A stretch of DNA of 64,000 bases from Ceratopteris richardii. Taxonomy: Eukaryota; Streptophyta; Polypodiopsida; Polypodiales; Pteridaceae. The number at the start of each line of letters is the position of its first letter. Within the stretch, counting starts at the first letter, position 1. A program made the position numbers and the translations under genes. Of the stretch, positions 55,454 through 64,000 are shown one piece after another. The notes beneath the pieces were generated by a model. That model saw only the letters and a program-made list of their open reading frames with translations, ran no database searches and had not been told where the DNA came from. The stretch covers positions 226,417,468 through 226,481,467 of the forward strand of contig CM035407.1 of assembly GCA_020310875.1 (NCBI GenBank), written 5' to 3'.

Positions 55454-55928
55454 TGAAAGAACTTGGAGAAGCTTGTAGAAGGTAGAAAAGTGTGTTTCGA
55501 GGCGACGAAGTTTGGTCAAGCCAACCGGCACAAGACCAGCCCTTGAGCTTATGGAGACTCAAATAGACCTTATAGGCATGCGATAAGTGCAAAGAAACAC
55601 ACTATGTACTTTGGAGCATCAAGGAGAATGAGTCGATACAAAACAGATAGGTTTGCCGGTTTCTCAAAAAACTTACTATCTATGGAAGAGACAATGAACT
55701 TCAAATGCCCATAGCAACCAACGTGATTACAATTAGAAAAAATCCTTTTATGGGAGTGATACACATGGGGTTGAGTGTATAGAATGCACAAAATTATAAG
55801 GAATAAGCAAAATATGCTATAGGAATGAATGCAACATTCACCGGTGGTACTTTTTATTTTTTAGGAATACACAAAGATTGACCCCGAGATAGAAAAACTC
55901 ATATTTCTCCCAATCTACAAAACCAAAT
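55454..55928 (-). repeat. C3 3' LTR remnant
   Basis: Matches 60121-60597 with about 5% difference plus small indels. It breaks off at ACCAAAT (55928); the missing part is the beginning of the LTR, with its promoter, and the polypurine tract. Confidence 0.9.
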
Positions 55929-56105
55929 GTCAATCTCCTTTGCCATGAAACAAAAGAAATGTCAATCTCCTTTGCCATGAGCTTCTCCCTCATGAAGTGG
56001 TAATGGACTTCTATGTACTACTTGCTTTTCAGTCGGAACAAAAGAAATGTCAATCTCCTTTGCCATGAGCTTCTCCCTCATGAAGTGGTAATGGACTTCT
56101 ATGTG
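55925..56105. repeat. Stepwise duplication at the C3 deletion point
   Basis: AAATGTCAATCTCCTTTGCCATGA occurs at about 55925, 55957 and 56045; the last two copies extend to about 66 bases (55950-56015 and 56039-56105). They are fragments of RNase H sequence. The pattern suggests end-joining with template switching. Confidence 0.85.
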
Positions 56106-56519
56106 CTTGGTTCTCGCATGGAAAATAGGATTTGCCGCTAGATGCATGGAACTTACATTATCTCCAAATATGTGAGGTTTGGAACTCACAAGTCCCAAAT
56201 GTGTATACAATGCTTTTAACCATATTGCCTCTTGAGTTGCTATGGTCAAGCCTCTGTACTCTGCTTCAGTTGCAGATAAAGAAACTGTTAGTTGCTTCTT
56301 GGAACTCCATGACACTAGCTTCGAACTTGCAAATGCTAAGTAACCAGATGTACTTTTTCTATCATCCTTAGCTCCTGCCCAATCTGCATCTGAGTAGATT
56401 TTGATATCCAAATATGAAGAGTAAGGATAGAATATACCTTCGTTGATTGTACCTTTGAGATACTTAAGTACTCTCTTAGCCGCATGCATGTGTGGTCTTC
56501 TTGGTGAGTGCATGAACTA
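55962..56519 (-). pseudogene. C3 RNase H
   Basis: MHSPRRPHMHAAKRVLKYLKG, IYSDADWAGAKDDRKSTSGY, SATEAEYRGL, HARTKHIEVHYHFMREKLM. The stop at 56517-56519 (TAG) separates it from RT in the same frame. The end is replaced by the duplication, so the DILTK motif is missing. Confidence 0.88.
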
Positions 56520-57881
56520 ACTAAGCCCTCCCACACTATATGACATGTCTGCCCTTGTATGAGTAGCATATATCAAGCTACCTACCAAGCTTTGATATTC
56601 TTTAATGTCTTCAATTTTCTCACCTTCATAAACACTAAGTTTATGATTCATCTCCAAAGGTGTACCTGCAGGTTTAGTGTTCTCCATTTTGAACTTGAGA
56701 AGAAGATCTTGAATGTATCTTCTTTGAGTCAAATACATGCCTTCATCTGTGTATATCACTTGCATACCTAGGAAATATGTGAGCTCACCTAGGTCACTGA
56801 TTTCGAACTCCTCTTGCATGTGTCACTTGATCCTTTGAATGCCATTTAGATCATCACCTGTCACAATAATATCATCTACATATACACATAGATAGATAAC
56901 CTCATTGTGATCCCTTTTGATGAATAGAGAAGGATCTGAGCTGCTAGCTTTGAACCCTTGATCTTGAAGATATGTAACCAACCTGTAATTCCAAGCTCTA
57001 GGAGCTTGTTTCAATCCATACAATGCTTTCTTAAGTCTGCAAACATAAGATGGATGATTAGGGTTGTCAAAACCTGGTGGTTGTGACATGTATACCTCTT
57101 CATTTATCCAACCATTTAAGAATGCATTTTTCACATCAAGTTGGAGGGGTCTCCAATTCCTTGCAGCAGCTACACTTATCAATGTCCTGATTGTAGTCAT
57201 CTTTGCAACCGGTGAGAATGTTTCCTCATAGTCTATACCATGAGTTTGTGAGCATCCTTTGGCAACTAATCTTGCCTTGTACCTGCAAACTAATCCATCT
57301 GAGTTTCTTTTAACTTTATATACCCATCTGCAACCAATTACCTTTTGATTTGGTGACATTGGAACCAAATCCCAAGTGTCCATCTCCTTCAATGCATCTA
57401 TCTCTTCGTTCATGGCCTTTTCCCAATTAGAGTTTCCCTTTGCCTCTTCATAGGTTGAGGGTTCCTCTGAAATAGAGTCTTTTGCCAAGTAGATTGAATT
57501 CTTCGTAACAAATGTGGAATCATATCCATACCTTTCTGGTTGTTTCTTCTCTCTTGCTGATCTTCTAGGTGCTTGTTTTGAGCATTCTCCAACCTCTTGC
57601 ATCTTTGCTTTGCCTCTTGAATTCCATAGCTTGTAATCCTTTTCTCTTTCATCTTGGTCATTGTCTATATCGTTTCTTGGATCCTGGACCTGTGTATCAT
57701 GCTTGCTTCCCAATTGATGAGAGTCAAAATCAAGATCATATGGTAGTGTTACCTTTTGTTTGTCTTCATCATACCAAGACCTGTGTTCTTCAAACACAAC
57801 ATCTCTACTTGTAGTGAATTGCTTGGTTGAAGGATTGAAGAACCTGTAACCCATCTGAGTTGAATCATATCCAATAAACAC
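56520..57881 (-). pseudogene. C3 reverse transcriptase
   Basis: Starts in the FIGYDSTQMGYRF block of the integrase end, then NWEKAMNEEIDALKEMDTWDLV, GCRWVYKVKRNSDG, YKARLVAKGCSQTHGIDYEETFSPV, QLDVKNAFLNGWINEEVYM, ALYGLKQAPRAWN, YLCVYVDDIIVTGDD with YVDD intact. One in-frame stop at 56820-56822, then ISDLGELTYFLGMQV and YQSLVGSLIYATHTRADMSY. Confidence 0.9.
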
Positions 57882-57989
57882 TGCCTTTGTTGCCCTCTCA
57901 TCTAGCTTACCTCTTATTTGTGATGGTACATGAACATAAGCTAAACAACCAAAAACCTTGCAATGTCCAAGACTAGGTTTTCTTCCATG

Positions 57990-58814
57990 TCATGCTTCAT
58001 AAGGAGTCATACCTTGAAGTGATTTGGATGGTAGTCTATTGACAAGGTACACAGCAGTTGAAATAGCTTCTGACCATAGATAATGTGGCAACTTCTTCTC
58101 TTCAAGCATTGTTCGGGCTGATCCAACCAATGTCTTGTTTCTCCTCTCTGCAATTCCATTTAGTTGAGGAGAGTACCTGGTAGTCACTTCCCTTTTGATA
58201 CCTTTGTCCTGCAAGAACTCATCAAACTCTTTGGAGAAGTATTCTCCCCCTCCATCAGATATGAGCTTCTTTAGTGGTCTACCTGTATGATTCTCCACAT
58301 GTGCAAGATACTTCTTGAAGCAATAAAAAACTTCACTCTTACTCGTGATAAAGTATAGAACGGTCCATCTACTATGGTCGTCAATAAATGAGACATAACA
58401 CCTTGATCCTGCCAATGAAGGTTCTTGACTTGGTCCCCATACATCTGTATGTACTAAGTCCAATAAGTTGTTGTGGATGTAGCCTTTGTGGTTGAATGGT
58501 TGTCTTTGTGCCTTCCCAATCTGACATGCATCACACCTGTTGATCATGTTTTGCTTTGATATGTTCGGCAGTCCTAGAACACTTTGATCCCTGCATATAT
58601 CCTTCAAGGTTCTTTGATTCACATGAGCAAGTCTCTTATGCCACACTTCAAGCTCACTTAGGGTTTGAGACCCAAAGTTGAATAGAGCGATGTTCGTGGT
58701 TTCTCCTACTTCACAAGTAAAGAGCCTACCATGCTTCTCACCTTGGGCTATCTTCTTGAAGCCTTGACATGGATCTTCCACAAAAGCTCCATGTTGGGTG
58801 AACCTAAGTTGCAA
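57990..58814 (-). pseudogene. C3 integrase
   Basis: LEVWHKRLAHVNQRT ... CDACQIGKAQRQP zinc finger; core LVHTDVWGPSQEPS, FIDDHSRWTVLY, LISDGGGEYFSKEF and YSPQLNGIAERRNK with the acidic residues. The stop TGA at 57990-57992 replaces the Trp codon of TPYEAW. The reading then continues in the same frame into RT. Confidence 0.9.
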
Positions 58815-58910
58815 GCCTTTTTCAACTATTTGGCCTACACTTATTAGGTTTTTAGTGATAGTGGGTACATAAAGAACCTTACTCAGAATGTTTGTCCTAC
58901 CATTGGAAGC

Positions 58911-59102
58911 TTAGACATTACCAATCTTCTCCACATTGTGCTTTGTGTCATCCCCTGTTTGCACTTCATGTCTATGCTTTGGACTTTCCAAATCAGATAG
59001 AAGAGCAATATTGCCTGCAACATGATTCGAACATTTTGAATCTATGTAGAACAAACGATCATCTTCTTTACCTTCTTTGTGGCTTAGATTCATGAGAAAC
59101 AA
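58911..59102 (-). pseudogene. C3 protease
   Basis: FYIDSKCSNHVAGNIALLS: Asp-Ser-Lys where C1 and C2 have Asp-Ser-Gly. HEVQTGDDTKHNVEKIGNV follows, then an in-frame stop and the LYVPTITKNLISVGQ end. Same frame as integrase. Confidence 0.82.
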
Positions 59103-59125
59103 TGAGTCTTCATGTGGTTGATCTT

Positions 59126-60098
59126 CTAAATAATTGTTGTAGTCCCTTCTATTATAGCTTCTATTGTTATTGTTGAACTTGTGTCCACCTCTGCCTCTAT
59201 TGCTGCCATATCCACCTCTTCCACTTCCTTTCTGGGTCTTCCCATTGAACTAGCAATTCTAAGTGGTGTGGTTGGTCTTATTGCATATGGCACAAGGTTG
59301 AACATTTTGACCTTTGGCTTTGTCTTGCTTTGGTCCTTTCTTCTTCCCTTTCCACTTGCTGTTGCTTGCAAAGTTGGCTTGAGAAGTCTCTTCTTCATCT
59401 TCTTCCTTCTTCTTTCCTTTCTGCTTCTTATCCTTCTTATCTACATATAGAGCACTAGTTGAATTACCATGATAAGAGTTACCTTCCTTTATGCTATTGT
59501 TGGCTTCTTGATTGAAGAGTTGTCCAAGAAAGATGTTGAAGTCTGGAGTTTGCACATCCATGATGAGATCATAAGCTGTCGTGAATAATTGCCATTGCTT
59601 ATCACTTCGAATGCCATTGAGAATTTTCCTGACGATGACCTCTTCTTCAATCAGCTCCCCAATGGATGCTAACTGATCCGCAACCTCCTTGACCTTGGTA
59701 ACAAACTCTGTGATGGTTTGTTTAGGTGTCTTCTTCATTTGGTTGAACTCGTTCCAAAGATAATTCTTTCTTGCTTTGGTACTAGCAGAAAAGAAAGTCT
59801 AGAGGGCATCCCAAGTATCTTGAGATGTCTTGCATCCTCTAATATGTGGTAATAGAAAGTCAGAGATAGAATTTAGTATGTACGACCTTGCTTGAGCATC
59901 CCTTGCGCACCAAAGTGTGAGCTTATCTATCTCCTCTTGTGTAGGTCCTCCTTTGGATCTTGGAATAGGCATAGCTTCATCACTTGCTACAATTCCATAA
60001 AGATTTATACATTGAAAATAGGCCTCCATTCTGATTTGCCAAGACGCATAGTTGTGTCGATCAAGCTTCTCGATCATTGAGGGAAAGCTGTCACCCAT
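59126..60098 (-). pseudogene. C3 gag
   Basis: ATG at 60098 (MGDSFPSMIEKLDRHNYASW), LLPHIRGCKTSQDTWDAL, a stop at 59799-59801, then MKKTPKQTITEFVTKVKEVAD, a Lys/Glu-rich part and a broken knuckle (CAICNKTNHTT, then a stop near 59259 before the last Cys). A Gly/Arg-rich tail follows. It is the ortholog-like counterpart of C1 gag. Confidence 0.87.
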
Positions 60099-60107
60099 CT
60101 TGATCTA

Positions 60108-60119
60108 GCTCTGATACCA
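60108..60119 (-). promoter_or_regulatory. C3 primer binding site (initiator Met tRNA)
   Basis: TGGTATCAGAGC on the minus strand, the exact plant copia consensus, one base from the LTR. Confidence 0.92.
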
Positions 60120-60120
60120 C

Positions 60121-61188
60121 TGAAAGAACTTGGAGAAGCTTGTAGAAGGTAGAAAAGTGCGTTTCGAGGCGACAAAGTTTGGTCAAGCCAACCGGCACAA
60201 GACCAGCCCTTGAGCTTATGGAGACTCAAATAGACCTTATAGGCATGTGATTAACTGCAAAGAAACACATTATGTACTTTGGAGCATCAAGGAGAATGAG
60301 TCGATACAAAATACATAGGTTCGTAGGTCGAATAGCTCAAAAAACTTACTATCTATGGAAGAGACGATGAACTTCAAATGCCCATAGCGACCAACGTGAT
60401 TACAATTAGAAAAAATCCTTTTATGGGAGTGATACACATAGGGTTGAGTGTATATAATGCACAAAATTATAAGGAATAAGCAAAATATGCTATAGGAATG
60501 AATGCGACATTCACTGGTGGTACTTCCTATTTTTCAGGAATACGTAGAGATTGACCCCGAGATAGACAAACTCCAATTTCTCCCAATCTACTAAACCAAA
60601 TTCTTTAAAAATTTATAGGCATAAAGTAGACACTAATACCTTTCGAATGAGCTATGTTGCACTCCATTTGGAGCTCTGGAGAGAGAGCAAGATCACTATT
60701 GGCGAAGAAGATGATGCAGAGAATTGAAGGAGCAAACAATGATGGTCACAAGTGTATGTATATTGCTTCCATGTATTGTACAAGTGATTTCAAGTCTTTA
60801 TATAGACTCTAGGAGCATTCCACAACTTCTACAAGAGAAATTTGAATTCAAATGAAGGTGAGAATGGTTGTTGGAGGGAATCAATTCACTTTCCTAGAAT
60901 CTAGGAAAAGTGAAGATCTAGTTTGATCTACTTTTAGGTGATTTGATTACTTGATTGAATGCAAAATCAACCACCACAAATTCATGGGATTTGGGCTCTA
61001 TCTTTCTACCTTTACATGTGTAAAGCTCAAGGCTTTCACAACGGTAAATGAACCATCAAAAAATCTCTCAAAAAATACAATAAATGAGCATATGAAAAAG
61101 AGCTCTCCAACGGATATTCTTTCGACACAATAGCCTTTGATGTAGATCAAATCCACCTCAGGTATAGTGTAAGCTTGATGTTCCAACA
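60121..61188 (-). repeat. C3 5' LTR
   Basis: TGTTGGAACATC ... GTTCTTTCA on the minus strand, 1068 bases, with a CTATATAAAGAC promoter box near 60797. Confidence 0.88.
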
Positions 61189-61437
61189 TTTTTTAAATAC
61201 ATTCACACGTGAATAGATGCATTCTGAGTATAGTGCACATCCAAAGTATGCATCTAGGAACAGACCACTAACTTATTAACTAGCACTCACAATCGCAAGG
61301 AACATCTCACTCACTAGCTCCCTAACCACTTTGGTATCACATTGATATTGTAAAGGGAACACCGTATTATCATGTTTCCTATGCAATGCTAATATGATTT
61401 TCGTCTTCTAGTAAATAAGCAATCATCAGACGCTATC

Positions 61438-62670
61438 ATGGTTGAAGTAACAAAAACTAGCTCTCAGGTAGGCACAAGTATGCAGGTGGTCGATATGGAG
61501 AGCTTACCCATCATCCCTGAGATAGATGAATGACCTGAGGACGTGCAAGCCATATAGATAATACCCATACAAGACCCCTCGAGTGGCCATACCATGTCTG
61601 TAGGCAAAACCTCCCATTGGTTTAATGAAGTAGTGGGACCATTAGGAGAGGGCTCATACCTTTAGGAGGCAGAGCTAGAGCTCAATGGCAAGTGAGTAAA
61701 GTACCATTTCTTCACATGGGAGTTTGAGAAGGTACAGAATGCAGAAGAGATACGTCGAGTGTGGTAAAAAGCAAGATAAGATGTGTACTTCGGTGCTCAA
61801 CTTCCCAAACCCGACTTCATGCGATGTTATCATCTTATTGACACCTTGACCCTCAGCAAGAATCCCAAATCCTATAGCACATTTGTGCTTCCATCACTAA
61901 CTAGAGGAAACGAATTGAAGCGGTTTAAGTTAACCAATAACCTAGTATGCGATGCTCTTGATATGAGAGGGATGCACATACCCACAGAGAGGGAGATTCT
62001 AGTGCCAGAGAACATGAAGAATAGAGACCTCACAAAACTCAAAGATATGGTGTCCATGACACCTAACATTGTGGTTCACCTTAGAATGTGCATGCAACAT
62101 TTTGCCTTTCCAGCACAAGACAGGTTCACCATGCCACATGAGAAGGTATGGTTCACTTTATATCTTGCAAAAACTCAGAACTTAATGATTATCCTACCTC
62201 ACTAGATTATTAATCAACTCCACTTGGCACACAAATGATGGTCATGCAAGTCAGTATTGTATGGATGTTGTGAATTGATCACAATTATTTATCGATGTTT
62301 GTCTTATGACATTCCAATTTAGAGGGCTCTAACATGGAATAGGGTACAACAATTCAAAGGCCGAGCATCCACAAGTCCCCCATCAAAGAGGATGCAAGGA
62401 GAAGTACCATGTGCTCAACCACAAGGAGCCACTTTAACCCTAGATGTCACTCCCCCATTTGGATGTATATGCCCATTCACACTATGCTTCCCAAGGGATA
62501 GATCTGAGGGCACAAGCATTTTTCCACCATTCCCCATAGACCTTGAATTCCTTGGAGGAGTACACCTGGAAGATCTCACCAATGAGGATTTTGAGTAGAT
62601 CTTAAGAGAAGTAAATATTGAGTTAGGTGAGGAACAACTGGTGGAATATTTTGGCCCTAGGTGTTATATG
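61438..62670 (+). pseudogene. G4 ORF2
   Basis: ATG at 61438 (MVEVTKTSSQVGTSMQVVDME), matching the G1 start at 5497. Collinear with G1 ORF2: IPIQDPSSGHT, HWFNEVVGPLGEG, LNGK, YHFFTWEFE, KPDFMRC, STFVLPSLTRGNELKRFKLT, GMHIPTERE, LKDMVSMTP, MQHFAFPAQDRFTMP. At least six stops in the first 120 codons, then a clean stretch 61783-62205. Beyond the point where G1 is cut it continues with CAQPQGATLTLDVTPPFG, IDLEFLGGVHLEDL and VEYFGPRCYME. It has no motif I recognise. Confidence 0.72.
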
Positions 62671-64000
62671 GAGTAACCCTTTGGGAGAGGTGTGAACCAC
62701 CTCTTAACTGATTTAGATGGGCTCATACATGAGTGCCATGTGGCACCCATGAGTAGAGCCATGTGGGGGGAACTCATTTAGTTATGGCAAGAGAGAGAGA
62801 GAGAGACTATTCTCATATTTGGTATGCGGCTAGGCAGAACGAAGAGCTTAGTTCTCCGTGTGGTACAGAGACCCTTCTTCTGCGATCAACCTCGAAGAGC
62901 ATGCAAGGATGACTCCAAAATAAGGGGCCTCATCGGGAAGATAACACTGGCATCAGAGCTCAAGGGATGGAGGCGAACGGCTCACACGAACGGAGTGATT
63001 GAACACACACATCGAGGCGCCAACAGACCCTGGACGGAAGGACAACCGACGAGGGAGCTCCCCCATCTCTCGTCTTCCCTCCTCCCCTTCTCTTGGATGA
63101 GGAAATGAAGAGGCTATTCTTGTTAATATAGAGAAACTTGGTGCTTTTGAGCTTCCATGTGGGATAAGTAACTCTATCGACAGCCATTCTGAGCCATTTT
63201 CAAAATTACAACCAAGATCAAGCTGAAGATGGGGAAGATTTTGTAATTCTCTTGAGTTTTGAAGGAAAAAATTGATGCTATGGATCAAGATGTTGGCAAA
63301 ATGAGAATGCATATATGTATTATGGGCTATGGATATGGGGTATGGGGCATGGGTTTTTCTTGAGAAGCTTCAGTTTCTCTGTTTTGACCTCTCAAAGTCA
63401 TTACTCTATGAAGATTAGCTTTTCCACTTCCTACTCATGACATACCCAGCTTCTCCGCACCGTAGCTTCCTCATTCGATATTTGATTTCAAAAATATTTG
63501 TCATCTTATGAAGCTATACTCCCAAGCTTCGCTCAAAGACCATTGATATTGGATTTGAACGAAATTTGATCAACCAAAATCTCCTTGCAACGCTTCAGTA
63601 GGAACTAGGCGGCCACTTCTGGGCCTAGTTTTTCATCATCCGGTGTCCAAATTCACTTTTTTCACTTGGGATAGCTTTATATCTTTGAAGTACATGTGTT
63701 GGGCTACATTTTTGGACTGGCAAGGACTGTCAAATATCAAAATTTTTTCAGTTTTACTCAGTTTGCCCAGTTGGGGCTATTGCTACATGGTTTTGGCATT
63801 GTTCTTGTTGGTTTTTGGTGATTAGAACCTCCCCGGACCAACCGGACATTTCCATTTTTTGTTTGGGCCTAGCAAGGATTCAAAATCAACGACCTAAAGC
63901 TTCAAGGATCACTTGGATTTCGCTTTCGTAGCCTCAATTTGTACCAGGGAAGTGTTCTTGTGATATATTTCTCTTCTTTTTGCATATTTAAGCTTTACTT
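62671..64000. other. End region, no recognisable gene
   Basis: It holds a GTGGGGGGAA stretch near 62764 (possible G4 polypurine tract), a GA microsatellite at 62787-62806, a purine/pyrimidine-rich part with a (TATGGGG)-like run near 63325-63350, and otherwise unique-looking sequence. Part of it may be the G4 3' LTR, but the partner LTR is missing. Short frames (62824-63108, 62953-63312) show no domain. Confidence 0.5.

Larger units (their letters stand above)
55454..61188 (-). mobile_element. Copia element C3, with truncated 3' LTR
   Basis: On the minus strand: a complete 5' LTR (61188 to 60121), Met-tRNA primer site, then gag, protease, integrase, RT and RNase H in one frame interrupted by about six stops, apparently without frameshifts until RNase H ends. 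The 3' LTR keeps only its last 475 bases and is joined to RNase H through a small cluster of duplications. Confidence 0.92.
52563..62770 (+). mobile_element. Gypsy element G4, 5'-truncated, split by copia C3
   Basis: It covers 52563-55453 and 61189 to about 62770. It begins between RNase H and the first zinc module, at the G7 LTR. Integrase, PR2, tail and ORF2 follow. C3 is inserted between the tail and ORF2. A purine stretch (GTGGGGGGAA near 62764) may be the polypurine tract; the LTR behind it could not be recognised. Confidence 0.85.

Noticed and set aside
62824..63312. Short frames on both strands as host exons
   Set aside because: No domain, no splice structure and no homolog in the window; more likely untranslated or LTR sequence of G4.
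1..64000. Host protein-coding, tRNA or rRNA genes
   Set aside because: Read through for non-transposon protein motifs and tRNA-like cloverleaf arms; every sizeable coding signal matched a retroelement domain. Short exons could still be missed by eye.

Overview
The window is almost certainly plant nuclear DNA. Nearly all of it can be assigned to LTR retrotransposons of the Ty3/gypsy and Ty1/copia superfamilies. No host gene, tRNA, rRNA, bacterial operon or CRISPR array was found. The gypsy elements look like the Athila/Tat (OTA) side of the family: a tRNA-Asp-like primer binding site, the 'APEDQ' reverse transcriptase and the 'SDRG-HF' integrase. The copia elements have an initiator-Met-tRNA primer binding site. 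Dense nesting and many decayed copies suggest a large-genome land plant; I cannot name the species or group.

Layout. 1-6333: gypsy G1 (+), entered inside pol, with one long nearly intact pol frame and an extra downstream ORF (ORF2). 6334-11525: 5' part of gypsy G6 (-), with a solo LTR (6997-7713) inserted in its gag and a GATAC repeat array in its leader. 11526-14037: 5' part of copia C1 (-). 14038-23684: 3' half of gypsy G5 (+), split by a complete gag-only element T1 (14835-21226, -) with 5-bp target duplications. 23685-25366: gypsy pol fragment G8 (-). 25367-35430: gypsy G3 (-), with its 3' LTR but 5'-truncated. 35431 to about 50100: gypsy G2 (+), split by complete copia C2 (38372-44839, -). 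50138-52562: 5' end of gypsy G7 (-), with a palindromic repeat array in its leader. 52563 to about 62770: gypsy G4 (+), split by copia C3 (55454-61188, -). 62771-64000: no recognisable gene.

The unusual part is the shared design of the gypsy copies G1-G5 and G8. From the pieces, the order is gag, retropepsin 1, RT, RNase H, two successive H2C2 zinc modules, integrase core, a second retropepsin-like domain (PR2), and a basic tail with repeated W-x-P-K motifs. In G1, G2 and G4 this is followed by an unrecognised ORF2 in the position of a retroviral env gene, with a possible 3' splice site just before it. The same design in several independently decayed copies argues that it is ancestral to the lineage and not an accident in one copy.

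T1 carries gag, a retropepsin-like domain with a D-G-G active site and a region with a hydrophobic segment, but no RT or integrase, so it must depend on another element. C2 has two 1137-bp LTRs and a target duplication, but the YVDD part of its RT is missing. Most reading frames here are broken; only G1 pol is close to intact.
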